This document shows, piece after piece, positions 21,609 through 32,124 of a DNA stretch of 64,000 nt. Position numbers and translations under genes: made by a program. The notes below the pieces were generated by a model, which did no database searches, was not told the origin of the DNA, and saw only the letters and a program-made list of their open reading frames with translations. Source of the DNA: Paludisphaera borealis (GTDB taxonomy: Bacteria > Planctomycetota > Planctomycetia > Isosphaerales > Isosphaeraceae); NCBI RefSeq assembly GCF_001956985.1, contig NZ_CP019082.1, positions 2,542,001 through 2,606,000 of the forward strand. The letters run 5' to 3'. How positions within the stretch are numbered: the first letter of the stretch is position 1; every line of letters begins with the position of its first letter.

Positions 21609-24600
21609 GGCATTCCTTTGCCTTGCTTGAGCAGATCGCGGATCGAGTAGTTCACGCTCGCCGCGCCCCAGTCGGGTTCGCGCCGGAACGGATTGGCGAG
21701 ATAGTGCGGCCCGTCGGACGTGTCGTCCGGGTTCACGAAGACGATCGCCAGCACGAACTTTTCGCCCTGGTTGAACGCATAGAGGATCTCATTGCGGGAG
21801 ACGGTGATCGTGGTCGAGCCCGCGACACGCCCCTTGACCTCAATATGGATCGGTTCCGTGCCTTCCGGTGGGTAGCTCGACACGTCCCAGCCGCAATTTT
21901 GCTTCGTGACATCGATGACGCGATGTCCCTTCGCTTCCTCGGCCTGAACGACCGCTCGCATGGCGAGTGTTTCGATCCGCTTGCGCGCGGCGGCATCGGC
22001 GGGGCTCAGCGCCGGGCCCTCACCCCGGAGGCTACGGAGCAATCCGCTCGGCACAACGAGCGCCTCCCCGAGGATGACCGGGGTGCCGTTCTGCACCTGC
22101 CGCATTGCCAGAAGCTCCTTCTTCCGACCTTCGAGCCGGCTTTGCAGCTCTTCAAGCGTCTTCTTGGCGTTGTCGAGGTTCAGCCGCACGTCCTTGCCGG
22201 CCGCGAGATCCTCCTTGAGCTTAATTTCCTGCTTCGTACGAAAGGCGATCTCCTTGGTCAGCCGTTCGTGAACGGCGGCCAGGGTCTTGTCGACGTGCTC
22301 GATGCGACGGTCGGCGACTTCCTTGAAGTGCTCGGGCACGAGCGATCCGGCGGCGAGAGCAACGGCCTTCTGCTCTTGATCGGCATGAATCCACGGCGAC
22401 GTGAGGAGATCCTCAAGCAACGGCCGATCCGCGGCGGCCAGGGGCTCAAGGTCGAGGTGAGGTGCCCAGCCCGCGAAGACGGCCGACCCGTCCGGGTTCA
22501 CGCGGATGAACTGGATTCGCTTGGAGAGCGTGACCCCGTCGCCGGACTTCACCTCGTGCGTCAGCAGGAACAGCAGCCACGGCTGGTCCGTCTCGTCGGC
22601 CGGATCGGCGAGCACCGTCCCCTGTCGGAGCAGGTTGGCGTTTTGCTCCAGGATCATGTCCGTGACGGCGATCATCAGCGGGTGGCCGGGATGCATGAGC
22701 ACGGCGCGGACGTGGCCCGGCTTGTCCAGCGGCTGGAGGGCGTCGCGTGTGAAGGCAATGCGCTCATACCGCTTGACGATCGGCTCCTGCTCGCGGCGGT
22801 TGCGGCCGATCAATCGGCGATCGCGTTCACGAATCGCGGCGGGAACGTGGGTGATCTCGAATCGTTCGGCCTCGCGGCGGTGAGTCGTGCCGCCAAGCTG
22901 GTCGAAGGCCTTGAGGAAGAACGACCGCACGAAGAACGGCTGAAGACGCCGGGCCTCGGTCCGTTCCATCTCCTCCTTCACCTTGAAGAGCCGATCCGGA
23001 GTCATCGTCTCCTGGGCCAATGCGCCACGATCGAGCAAGCCCTTGATGTGGTCGTGGTCGAACGCATGGTCGATCCGCTGCGTCAGCTTAGCACGGACCT
23101 CGGGCTGGTCGCCGTAGCGGACGGCCTCCATGAGCAACTCCTTGAGGCTGACGCCGTCGAGCACGTCGCCGAGAATATCGAAGACGCGTCCCTTCAGGGC
23201 CTCACTCTCGAATTGGAGCTTCTCCAGGAGTCGGTGGTATACGTCGCCTTCGCGGGTTTCCTTGGCGACGAGGTTCCAGAGGTGGCAGACCTCCGTCTGC
23301 CCGATCCGGTGGATGCGACCGAAGCGCTGTTCGAGCCGGTTGGGATTCCAGGGCAGGTCGTAGTTGACCATGAGGTGAGCGCACTGGAGGTTCACCCCTT
23401 CTCCGGCCGCGTCGGTCGCTATCAGCACCCGGACCTCGGGATCGGACCGAAAGAGCGCCTGGGCCTTCCGCCGGTCGTCGCGGTGCGTGCCGCCGTGAAT
23501 CGCGACGATGGCTTCGGTATTCCCCAGCACGCCGGCGATCTTCGCGTGCAGATAGTTCAGCGTGTCGCGGTGCTCTGAGAAAAGGATGATCTTCCGCTGC
23601 CGGCCGGACGCGTCGTGCATCTCGGGGTTGTTCTGGAGTAGCGTCGAGAGTTCCTCCCACTTCCGATCCTGTCCCGAGACGACGACTGCTTTCGCCTTCT
23701 CTTCAAGCGATTTGAGGATGCAGATTTCAGTTTCGAGTTCGGCGATGGTCTTCGCGGCTGTCGCCTGATCGACAAGCTTTTCCTCAAGCGTTTCCTGCTC
23801 GTCGGCATTCAGCTCATCGTCGTCGTCGGGGATGGCGTCGAGACTCTCGGTCAGGACGGTCATGCCGCGGTCGCCGAATTTCGCCAGTCGAAGCCGTTCG
23901 GAGAGGCGTTCCTTGCGCCGGCGGAGCGACTGGTAGATGGCCTCAGGGCTGGAGGCGAGCCGCCGCTGGAGCGTGGTCAAGGCGAACCCAACCGAGCCCT
24001 TGCGGGAGCCGGCGAGGAGATCGGCCTTTCCCATCTCCGCATTTACATAGTTGGTAACGTCTTCGTAAAGTTCCTTTTCGGGGTCCGAGAGTTTGTAGTT
24101 GACGGTGTACGCCTTGCGTTCGGGGAACAGCGGCGTGCCGTCGAACTTGACGAGTTCCTCCTTGACCATGCGCCGCATGAGATCGGTCGCATCGACCTTG
24201 TGGGCTCCGTCACGGAACTTGCCGTAGAAGCGATCCGAGTCGAGCAACGAGAGGAAAAGCTGAAAGTCTTCCTCCTTGCCGTTGTGCGGCGTGGCGGTCA
24301 TGAGGAGCAGATGGCGGGTTTCCTTGCCGAGATTTTCCGCGAACCTATAGCGCCCGGTCTTCTCCAACTTGGAGCCGAAGTAGTGGGCGGCGAGCTTGTG
24401 GGCTTCGTCGAAAACGACCAAGTCCCACCCGGCTGCGCAGAGCTTGGCTTGAAGTTCCTCGTTCCGCGACATCTGATCGAGCCGGACGATGATCTGCTGA
24501 TGATCATCAAAAGGATTGCCGCTCGGCGATTCCTCCTCCAGGGCGGAGGTGAAGACGCGGAATTCGAGCCCGAATTTCTCGAAGAGTTCGTCACGCCACT

Positions 24601-25096
24601 GCTCGACGAGGCTGCCGGGCGCGACGATGAGCACGCGGCGAGCGTCGGCCCTCATCACGAGTTCGCGAATGTAGAGCCCGGCCATGATCGTCTTGCCGGC
24701 CCCAGGGTCGTCGGCCAGGACGAACCGAAGAGGCTGGCGTGGCAGCATCGACTCGTAGACCGCCGTAATCTGGTGCGGCAGCGGTTCGACGTTCGAGGTG
24801 TGGACAGCCATCATCGGGTCGAACAGGAACGCGAGGTCGATTCGCTTTGCTTCGCACGCCAGTTGGAACGCGGCGGAGTCGCCGTCGAAGGCCCAAGGGC
24901 GTTCTGTCGTCGCGAGGGAAATCGTCGCCTCATCGGCAGCTCCGAGCAGCCGCTCCTTGAGGGTCCCGTCCGGCAGCTTGTAGAACACCTGTACCGCGCC
25001 TTCGGCGATAATGCTGACGGCGACGACCGTGCAGACCAAGTCCGGATCAAGACCGACGAGGGCGACGCCGGGTTTCACTTCCGCGAGCTGCATCAT
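21605..25096 (-). CDS. SNF2-family helicase with DUF3883-like C-terminus
   Basis: 1163 residues. Superfamily 2 motifs: [13 protein letters not shown] (I, 128-140), [14 protein letters not shown] (II, 227 on), [12 protein letters not shown] (III), IIVAIHGG-like and [12 protein letters not shown] (V), [17 protein letters not shown] (VI). A coiled-coil stretch follows ([25 protein letters not shown] region). The end, [19 protein letters not shown] through HIEVKGR, matches the DUF3883 restriction-endonuclease-like fold. The same architecture occurs in DISARM-type and DUF499/DUF1156 systems, where it translocates along foreign DNA. It is the first gene of the operon. Confidence 0.9.
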
Positions 25097-25550
25097 CCAT
25101 CCTTTTTGTCAAATCGGCGGCGCGTCAACGGCTGAATCATCTGCCCGATCGGTCTTACGGCCTCCCGGCTATCCGCGCGCCCGATTCGACGCCCCACGGC
25201 ATGTGCGACCTATGCAATGCTAATTCATTAATCCGGCTGCGTCATCAGTCGGCTCCCCTGGATAATTGATTGACTGCACCCTGCCAAACGCTTCAGGGGT
25301 CGCACAGGCTCGGGCCGCTGCGTTTGCGGACACGTCGCGACGCCGTACTGGTCCTCCGCAGCCGGCGGATTGAGGGCAGTCGGAGAGGTGAGTTCCCGGC
25401 CCGCCCCCTGGAGACGGAATCACCAGGCCGATGCACACCGATACTCGCGATTGGAGCCGATGGCAGCTTTTTAATCCAAGCGAAGGAGCGATTGACCAGT
25501 TTGATCCGAGAAGCGGGGAGGGCGTGCCTCCCCGCAAGTTCGTCCGCTGT
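25097..25550. other. Gap upstream of the defence operon
   Basis: About 450 bases with no convincing gene. It separates the ParB-like gene from the helicase on the same strand and should hold the operon promoter. No clear operator or hairpin was recognised. Confidence 0.4.
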
Positions 25551-26714
25551 TCAGTGCCTCTCCTGGTGTGTCACGAGGTAGCCTCCGCCCTGACAGTTCT
25601 TACACTCGCTCCCCCTCGTCATGCCCGCTCCCTTACACTTCTTGCAGACGAGCCACTCCTTAGGGTGTGAAACGCTGGCCACCCCGCTGGCAAGTTCGAG
25701 GAACGGGCCAGCAGCTCCCGCCTTCTTCGCAACCTTCAGTGGCTTCTTGGAGTTGGTTCGGAACGTTTGGCGAATCTGGGCGAGTTTCCGAAACAGGATG
25801 GCGTCGGCCTTGTACTTGGCGGGATTCTTCAGCATCGCGGCCTTCTGTCCGCAGAACTCGGTGAACCACGCCTCGTCGTCAAGGCTGTCTTTCCCGGCGT
25901 CGGCCTTCGCGGCCTCGGCCTCTCGGGTTTCCCTCGACTTGCCATCGGCGGGAGTCGGGGCCGCTTCGCCCATGATCCGCTTAAGGGCGTCTTCGACTTC
26001 CATGCCGGCGGCGATCAGGTTGACCACCTCGCCCCGCTTATGCTCATCCTTGATCTTGGCGAGCCGGGTCATGTCGCCTTGAGTCACCTGCATCTGCTCC
26101 AGGGCCTCCAGTTGCTCCGTATCGAAGGACCGGGCGATACGCAGGACGCGCCTGGCAGACGCCAGGCTCTTGCCTGTCAAGGCGGCCACCATCGCGTCAA
26201 GTCCGGTGGACGAAGGCTCCTCGACAATGGCCGGGGCCGCAGCCCGATTGGAAGTGAAGGAGTCGGAAGCCTGGGCTTTCGCCTTGGCCTTCTTTTCGGC
26301 CGAAGCCTTGGAGCCGGTGGCACCTGGGCCGATCTTGCCGGTGCGCTTGGCCTGATAATGCTCGCTCCACTTTCGGAGGGTGATAAAGTGCTGAGCCCTG
26401 GTGAGCGGATTCCGCCAGAGGTTCTCAGAGAGCATGGCCATCTCGGCGTCCGTTTCGTCCATGTCCTCGGAGACGCGGGCCTCGATCACGTCTTCCTTGA
26501 GCACGGTCTTCTTGGCGTAGAGCCGGTGGCGGCCCTGCACGATCAGGTAGCGGCCGGCTGCGTCCGGGTTGGGCCGAATCATGATCGGGTTGTGCATCCC
26601 CTCGATCTTGATAGACGCGGCGAGGTTGAAGGCGAATTCCTTGTTGAAGTGCCGAAGCTCCTTGTCGGCCTTCGGCGAGTCGATCAGCTTGGTCTCGATG
26701 AGCTTGACTTCTAT
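25551..26714 (-). CDS. ParB-like protein with C-terminal zinc ribbon; non-canonical start
   Basis: The ParB/sulfiredoxin-like N-terminal domain is clear (VKLIETKLIDSPKADKE..., RYLIVQGRHRLYA, SENLWRNPLTRAQHF), then a helix-turn-helix-like middle and a C-terminal zinc ribbon with CKKCKGAG and CKNCQGGG, like the DnaJ CxxCxGxG repeat. The conserved N-terminus extends 39 codons upstream of the first ATG (26597) to a strong ribosome site (aaaggag, complement of 21-27 in 26721-26727) six bases before an ATA codon at 26714; no ATG, GTG or TTG lies between. An AUA start, or a mutated ATG, is therefore likely. Role: plasmid-type partition, transcription control, or a defence cofactor. Confidence 0.75.
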   Translation of the reverse strand: MEVKLIETKLIDSPKADKELRHFNKEFAFNLAASIKIEGMHNPIMIRPNPDAAGRYLIVQGRHRLYAKKTVLKEDVIEARVSEDMDETDAEMAMLSENLWRNPLTRAQHFITLRKWSEHYQAKRTGKIGPGATGSKASAEKKAKAKAQASDSFTSNRAAAPAIVEEPSSTGLDAMVAALTGKSLASARRVLRIARSFDTEQLEALEQMQVTQGDMTRLAKIKDEHKRGEVVNLIAAGMEVEDALKRIMGEAAPTPADGKSRETREAEAAKADAGKDSLDDEAWFTEFCGQKAAMLKNPAKYKADAILFRKLAQIRQTFRTNSKKPLKVAKKAGAAGPFLELASGVASVSHPKEWLVCKKCKGAGMTRGSECKNCQGGGYLVTHQERH

Positions 26715-26797
26715 TTTCTTCTCCTTTGGTGATGATTGGGTGCTTGCACCCTCTATAGATAAAGATCACAGCGAAAGGCGGAAACTTAACCTGTCAT

Positions 26798-27106
26798 TCA
26801 GTACGAATATTTGAATGTGGCAGTTTCGCCACGTCGGCCGATGTAGCGGTACCCTAAATCGTCTCGACAGTCTTGCCACTTCGCGTAATGACCCAGCACT
26901 ACTCCTAGATCAAGAAAGCTGATTGTCGAGAGATCCTTGCGATCTTGGAGCGTTCCGTTGATGAAGCCGAGCGAACTGGACGGGGTGATCGAGACTGGAC
27001 TTCCCGGGCCGGGACCCAACACGAAGCCCATCCGGCCGTGTCGGGCTGGTCGTACTCGGCCGCCATCCCCATCGCCTAGCCTAGGTCGGCTCACTTCCCG
27101 GCCCAT
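26798..27106 (-). CDS. Hypothetical protein, 102 residues
   Basis: The ATG at 27106 has a strong aaggag seven bases upstream and overlaps the end of the Rad52-like gene by 26 bases, which supports a coupled real gene. The product starts basic and glycine-rich and ends in LGYRYIGRRGETATFKYSY. No family recognised. Confidence 0.45.
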   Translation of the reverse strand: MGREVSRPRLGDGDGGRVRPARHGRMGFVLGPGPGSPVSITPSSSLGFINGTLQDRKDLSTISFLDLGVVLGHYAKWQDCRDDLGYRYIGRRGETATFKYSY

Positions 27107-27593
27107 GACCCAGCTCCTTGTCTCGGTTGTAGAATTCGATTTTTGAGATAACCACCCTGGGATCTTGAGCCGGCTTCGGCCGGTCGGACTGCGCCTTTGT
27201 ATGGCGTGCTACGGCAGTGACGAGGATTAGATGGAGGTTCAGACGGCTGGGCTTGAAATCGTTGTCCAACTCCTCAACTCGATCGCCGCCGATCTTCTTC
27301 ACCATTCCCTCGTGGGCCACACCCATTTCCTTGTGCATGAAGCTCCATGAGCCATTGTCCATCGGGATGCGGAGGTGCAGCCCATACACGAGGCCACGCC
27401 CGCCTTCGTCGCGATGCTCCGTGAACCAGCCGTCTGGGCCGTCCACGCTGTCGAGACGATTCGCTAAGGACCGCTTGTCGATGTAGGTGAGACCCCGGCC
27501 GCCGACTTTCTTCACGGAGAATTCGTGCGGGTGGAACGGGACGAGGAGTTCGCGCCAGAAGTTGCGTAGCTGTTTGATCATCTTAACGGCCAA
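27081..27593 (-). CDS. Rad52/Rad22-like DNA annealing protein (partial similarity)
   Basis: 170 residues. Residues ~13-100 follow the phage/plasmid Rad52-like pattern: PFHPHEFSVKKVGGRGLTYIDKRSLANRLDSVDGPDGWFTE, then GLVYGLHLRIPM. The usual second half (a 'SDAFKRAAVKFGIGRYLY'-type stretch) is missing and replaced by FKPSRLNLHLILVTAVARH, so the gene may be degenerate or a divergent form. TTG at 27593 is chosen because agagggg is correctly spaced; ATG at 27581 has none. If active it would anneal single strands during element recombination. Confidence 0.5.
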   Translation of the reverse strand: MAVKMIKQLRNFWRELLVPFHPHEFSVKKVGGRGLTYIDKRSLANRLDSVDGPDGWFTEHRDEGGRGLVYGLHLRIPMDNGSWSFMHKEMGVAHEGMVKKIGGDRVEELDNDFKPSRLNLHLILVTAVARHTKAQSDRPKPAQDPRVVISKIEFYNRDKELGHGPGSEPT

Positions 27594-27700
27594 TTAATGC
27601 CCCTCTGGGTTTCTGTTTCGGACACGAGAAGCCTAGCCAAAACGAATGCCTTACATGTATATAATCGCATCTCGCAGCCTTGGCTTAACCTGCTATTTTG

Positions 27701-27727
27701 GTCCATAGCTCAATTTGAGCTTTGGAC
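27701..27727. repeat. Dispersed palindrome, copy 2
   Basis: gtccatagctcaa / ttgagctttggac around a central t; one mismatch between the 13-base arms. Same core (agctcaa-n-ttgagct) as copies 1 and 3. Confidence 0.8.
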
Positions 27728-28359
27728 GGGAAACTTCGGTGAAAAATAAAAAAGTGGGTTAAACCGCCGTCTTTGGTTGTGATCTTTATAGTTAGAGGCC
27801 GTGAAAATTCTTGGCTCGCCTGCTTACCGGGGGCCGGGGACGAAAAAAAACGAGATCGGCCATCCCTGTTTTTTTCTTGTGTATATATAAGTATGGGCAG
27901 CGATTGCCGGAGAACACCCGCGATCGAAACGAGTCTTCGCTTGGACTTTCGCCCCCTAGAACCGTTCAGTCTGACGCAAGCGATCGGGAGCTAACGGAGC
28001 GTAGATCGCCGTAGTTGCGGCGAACGTGGGCGGTGCCCACGACTACGAATCGCAGGCCCGTAGTTGCTATGGGGCGCTGAGGCTGCGGCCGAACCCCGAG
28101 CCGCTGGAATATCACAGGTAGTCTCTTTTTTAATCCCCGCGTGCGCTCACCCACCGCACGCACCTACCCCCGCGCCTACCTTTCGTGGGTGCGAGAGAGC
28201 AGGATGCGAACGGTCCCCCCGTCTGCTGTAGGGAGGAACCAGATCGCCGAGAGGCGGGCTGGTGACGACCGGCCCCAGGATGCAGCAGTAGGCGGTGGCC
28301 CTAGAAGACTGTCCCTGACGTGGAAGAGGGGATGCTGAAGACAGGATGTCCCTGGGAGT

Positions 28360-28470
28360 GGAGGCCGGATAGACGGAGGCCGGAGCAGATCGTCTGGAGC
28401 GGAGGCCGGGAACAGGAGGCCGACGTGGAAGACGAGCAGAGCAGCGGATCTAGCGTGGAGCGGAGGCTGG
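28360..28470 (+). repeat. GGAGGCCGG short repeats
   Basis: ggaggccgg occurs at 28360, 28375 and 28401, with ggaggccga at 28415 and ggaggctgg at 28462; spacings are 15, 26, 14 and 47 bases, so they are dispersed iterations rather than a perfect tandem. Confidence 0.5.
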
Positions 28471-28674
28471 TGGCAGCCGGAGCGGATCTGAAGCGTAAAG
28501 TGCAGCGGATTCGAGGAACCGGTAGCAGCGAGTTAGGCCCCGGGTCCGGGAGCCAGGACCCCTAGGAGAGAAGACCGACGTGGACGGAAAGACGCGCAAC
28601 GCCAAGTCCTCCCTGATCTCGTCGGATACATCCCCTACGGTCCTGAGTCTCTCCCTTCCATAAGTTCCCCTCCC

Positions 28675-28700
28675 TCCAAAGCTCAATTTGAGCTTTTGGA
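28675..28700. repeat. Dispersed palindrome, copy 3
   Basis: tccaaagctcaa / ttgagcttttgga, equal to copy 1 except the central base and one extra t in the right arm. Confidence 0.8.
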
Positions 28701-29225
28701 AGAAGCGTTGCCGTCCTTAACAGATCCAACGGCATACCCTGGCTCTCAAAAATTCCAGCATGCAAAGGTTACTCCTCGCTCGTCCGCGATGGGGGGGCCG
28801 TCCCGGGCGCTCCGCCGTCGGGCCGATGCCGTTCGCCGGTCACTGCCCGTTTCACGACCCAACGCATGCGACACGCCGACCGATCGACCGAGTCATCGCC
28901 ACATGCTCGCTCCGCAAGCACCCGAACCTCTCCCTGACGCCCGATCGTCTCTCGCTCGCCCGTCCAGGTCCGCTCGTCATGCGGCAGCCGAACGGCCTCG
29001 GTAGCCCGCCCTCGCGCCCGCGTACACGGGGCGAGTCCTAACGATCACGAGACGTGCAAATATCGCAACATAACCATAAATCCGGTTTGACAGAATTGAT
29101 TCTGGCGCTAGGCTTGAGTGTCGGCCGTCCGACTGGACGCGGTCGACCCAAAAGCCTCTGGGCTCGAACAGGGCGTGTCTCGACCCTGGCTGGATTCCCT
29201 GAACCAGCGAACGCGAGATGAAAGC

Positions 29226-29260
29226 GGGCCGGAAGAGTGCTGGTAACACTCCGCCGGCCC
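29226..29260 (+). promoter_or_regulatory. Strong hairpin upstream of the hypothetical gene
   Basis: gggccgg pairs with ccggccc and gagtg pairs with cactc inside it, leaving the loop ctggtaa. It ends 33 bases before the GTG of the next gene, so a leader RNA structure or protein-binding site is more likely than a terminator (no T run follows). Confidence 0.5.
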
Positions 29261-29293
29261 TGAACAGAACTCCAATCATTCTGGAGCCTGCCT

Positions 29294-29857
29294 GTGCTTA
29301 CTTTAGAACGCCTTTGCCGTTGCGCCTACACGACCTATCGACAGCTCGCCGATCGGAATTCTCACCGCGATCTCGGCCGACTGTTCCCACTCCCCGGACG
29401 CATCCCGAGCGAGGATCGGTCGATCCGGTTCCAAGCCGCCGAGACGAAGATTCCCCCTTCGCTCTGCGTCATCCCCTTAGACCTCTCGTCATCGATGGCC
29501 ACCCTCAGCGAGATGGCCTCGCAATGGTCACTTCTCGGTGACTCCGGGGAAACGACGGATCTTCAAGACGGACCGATCGACCCAATGGCCGGCGTCTGGA
29601 CCAACGCCGAGTTCGTCGACCGGATCAAACACGAAGCCGACTTGTACCGTCTCCAGGGCACCGTCGTCGGAGACTTCCTGGCGCGCCATCTGCACCAACT
29701 GGCCTCGGCCGTCCGCTGGACCGGAGCCAGGATGCCCAGCGAGCACGAAGACCGCCTCAACGCCTGGGAGGCCTCGTTAAGCGATCGAGACAGCATGACG
29801 ACCCGAGAGCAAGACCAACGTGCTTCGTGCCGATGCGGCGAGATTAACTTCGACTGA
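29294..29857 (+). CDS. Hypothetical protein, 187 residues
   Basis: No family recognised. The GTG at 29294 has ctggag seven bases upstream; an internal ATG at 29495 has no ribosome site. The second half looks like a folded helical domain (VWTNAEFVDRIKHEADLYRLQGTVVGDFLARHLHQLASAVRWTGARMPSEHEDRLNAWE). The C-terminus has a CRCGE motif. It is the only + strand gene inside the element and lies downstream of a hairpin. Confidence 0.5.
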   Translation: MLTLERLCRCAYTTYRQLADRNSHRDLGRLFPLPGRIPSEDRSIRFQAAETKIPPSLCVIPLDLSSSMATLSEMASQWSLLGDSGETTDLQDGPIDPMAGVWTNAEFVDRIKHEADLYRLQGTVVGDFLARHLHQLASAVRWTGARMPSEHEDRLNAWEASLSDRDSMTTREQDQRASCRCGEINFD

Positions 29858-29940
29858 TCGTTTGACCTCTCGGGTGCGGTCGCATCAAACGACGGCCGCA
29901 TCCGAAATTCACGTCTTCCAATACCTACCCTGGCCTCTGA

Positions 29941-30875
29941 GAGGCTATCCCGTAATGATGTCCTGGTTTTTATGGTACTTGAACGGGATCGCCGGCCTTG
30001 AGCGATCGGGCTTCAAGAACTTGAGCATGCGATGAATAGAGCTGATGCGGATCATCGACTCGCTGCTCTCGGCGTGGTGCTCGTAACTCCGACTGTGTCG
30101 CCGATGCCGCCCCAGCCAGGCGAACGTCCGCTCCACCACCCAGCGCCTCGGCAGCTTCACAAACCCTTGGCTTCCCGGCGGCCGCTCCACGACCTCGATC
30201 CTGTACCCGGCCGAGGCCTCCGCCAGCCATCCGTCGAGGTGGTGGTTGCGATACTTGCCGTCGCCCCAGACCAACGCCAACCGGCTTCGATGCTCGGCCG
30301 TCAGCCGCCCCAGCACCTGGGGGGCGTGCGTCCCGTCGTCGGCGGACGCCGCCGAGACCGCCACGACCAGCAGCAACCCCAGCGTATCCACGATGATATG
30401 TCGTTTCACGCCGGTCAGCTTCTTGCCGCCGTCGTAGCCCCGTTCGCCCCCTGTCTCGGTCCCCTTGACCGTCTGGCTGTCGATGCTCCCGGCGCTTGGG
30501 GACGGCTCCCGCCCGGCCGTCGTGCGGACCTGGCGGCGCAGGGCGTCCAGGATGAGTTGCCATGTGCCGTCGTCCCGCCACTGGGCGAAGTGGTTGTAGA
30601 CGGTGCTCTTGGCCGGCAGGTCGTGCGGCAGCATATCCCACTGGCACCCCGAGCGGTTGAGGTAGAGGATGGCATTGAGCACCTCCCGCATGTCGTTGGT
30701 CCGGGGCCGTCCGACCTGGGGAATGGGGATCAAGGGCTCGACGATCGCCCACTGTTCGTCGGTCAGGTCGGACGGGTAGGGCTTACGCATCGAACGGTGC
30801 TCCTGCGGCGATGAATCCTGCGAACCTCCTGGGAGGACAAGAGTTTACGATCTTCTAGAATTACGGGATAGCCTC
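29941..30875 (-). mobile_element. IS5-family insertion sequence, apparently intact
   Basis: A 935-bp element with perfect 16-bp terminal inverted repeats, gaggctatcccgtaat at 29941-29956 and its complement at 30860-30875. Flanking bases are tga on the left and taa on the right: both fit a TNA target, but they are not identical, so no exact target duplication remains or the ends were altered. Confidence 0.85.
29945..30790 (-). CDS. IS5-family transposase
   Basis: 281 residues, full length for the family. N-terminal DUF4096-like region ([39 protein letters not shown]), DDE residues in [43 protein letters not shown] and [14 protein letters not shown]. The gene fills the element between the inverted repeats with no frameshift, so it may be active. 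It catalyses cut-and-paste transposition. Confidence 0.95.
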   Translation of the reverse strand: MRKPYPSDLTDEQWAIVEPLIPIPQVGRPRTNDMREVLNAILYLNRSGCQWDMLPHDLPAKSTVYNHFAQWRDDGTWQLILDALRRQVRTTAGREPSPSAGSIDSQTVKGTETGGERGYDGGKKLTGVKRHIIVDTLGLLLVVAVSAASADDGTHAPQVLGRLTAEHRSRLALVWGDGKYRNHHLDGWLAEASAGYRIEVVERPPGSQGFVKLPRRWVVERTFAWLGRHRRHSRSYEHHAESSESMIRISSIHRMLKFLKPDRSRPAIPFKYHKNQDIITG

Positions 30876-30876
30876 T

Positions 30877-31813
30877 AAATCCGATAGCCAAGAGAAGGGG
30901 CGTTGGACAACCTTCCGAGAAGGCAAACGGGCAGGACGGCTTCGAGGCAAGCTAGAACTGCGAAGGCTTCAGTAGAAAGACGATTGGGGAGATCGTCACG
31001 AGCCACATGGGAAGTGCAGTTGAGGACTGCCTTGCGTGTCATGTACGATGATCATCGCCGTTCGTGCTCTTTCGCAACTCGTCAGCCACTTCCGCTCGTG
31101 GCCTGCGCCGACTTCGAACGACACGCAGACTCGCTTGAGGCTGACCAAGCTCCTGCCGTCCTCGGTTCTGAGGGCCTCAATCGAATCGCCGGGGAAGGAA
31201 ACTAAGAACGGTCGTCATGCCGATTCTGTTCTTTGCTCCAGGGCAAAGGCGGTCTTGTCAGCGGTCAAAGGAATGTCTGGCAGGGCGGCGAGCGTTTCGG
31301 CTTCACAAGACGAAGCGAGCGTCGATGTGCGTTTGTATGCTCGACTCGATTTAGCTGTGTCGCATGGACTCTTGAACGACGCAAGGCGAGACCTTGGCGC
31401 AGCTCAGCAAAGAAGGGGAGCGCCAGCCGGAGTCGTTTCCAATCCGAGTTGAGATGCCGGGTTTCGAGCGATTCGAGCTTGCCAAGCCGCAGGCCGGTCA
31501 AAGCATACTCTTTGGTATATCATGCTCCTTTCCCACCCTAGGTGAGCAGGCTCGACCCGAGCCTCGGGACGGACGTTCGCCCTAGTCCGACTCTCGCGTA
31601 CGCTCCGGCGGACAGTCAGGGCCTTGATGATTAGGCGATCCATCGTCGCCCGCTCCAGACTCACAGACTTGCGGTCGGTCAGCTCCATGCAATGAGTGAG
31701 ACTCGCTTGCGACGGCCTCAAGCCTGGCGAGCACGCCCCCCCTTAAGCGGTGAGCCTTGAGGTAGCCCTGGCCCAGCGTCTTAGCCGACTTGGCGTCTAT
31801 CTTCCTCGTCCGA
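30877..31813. other. Gap between the IS and the integrase tail
   Basis: About 940 bases. Open frames on both strands are short or arginine/serine-rich, with no ribosome site or recognisable motif. It may be degenerate element DNA downstream of the integrase tail. Confidence 0.4.
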
Positions 31814-32105
31814 TCACTCATCCTGAAGATTGCGAACAGCGGTTTGACTGCCTCGATCTGGAGTCTGAGCTTCGCGAAGCCTCGACAAGTCACTATTGCC
31901 GACACTTGCCCTTACCATTGCGACAATCCCCGCTCGTAGGGCATCCGGCAGTTCCGCCCAATGCGTGACGATCAACGCGAGGTCGGGCGGCATCGGATCC
32001 TCGGCCGGAGCGGCGACGGATTGGCCTTGTGCAAGTGACAGTACAAGAGGCTTATTGGCTTGGGCGTAAGTCGTTTCATTTGCGATGTTTAGGGTTTTCG
32101 CGGGC
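31814..32105 (-). pseudogene. Detached integrase C-terminal tail at the right end of the element
   Basis: Reading leftward from the right att core, the frame gives TGFRDR (from the core), then PAKTLNIANETTYAQ and PPDLALIVTHWAELPDAL-RAGIVAMVRASVG before the stop at 31814. The latter stretch looks like the helical tail often found at the end of planctomycete integrases. The phase across the core is the same as that of the integrase at the left end, so excision would restore one continuous integrase with this tail. In the integrated state it has no start of its own. Confidence 0.6.
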
Positions 32106-32124
32106 CGGTCTCGAAAACCGGTGT
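32106..32124 (+). repeat. Right att core (19-bp direct repeat)
   Basis: cggtctcgaaaaccggtgt, identical to 10427-10445. No tRNA arms surround this copy. Its flanks are the integrase tail on the left and a protein-coding frame on the right. Confidence 0.85.

Larger units (their letters stand above)
27594..29293. other. Gap with palindromes, purine-rich repeats and a hairpin
   Basis: About 1.7 kb without a supported gene. It contains two copies of the dispersed palindrome, an A/T-rich stretch (27735-27900, with tgtatatataag), a block of GGAGGCCGG repeats (28360-28470) and a long hairpin at 29226-29260. The make-up fits an origin, transfer or regulatory region; the function is not shown. Confidence 0.45.

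Noticed and set aside
21623-23578. 651-codon + strand frame opposite the helicase
   Set aside because: High-GC antisense shadow of a gene with clear SF2 motifs; no ribosome site or family resemblance.
28141-29041. Several open frames in the element's non-coding region
   Set aside because: Low-complexity, arginine/proline-rich translations without ribosome sites or recognisable motifs.
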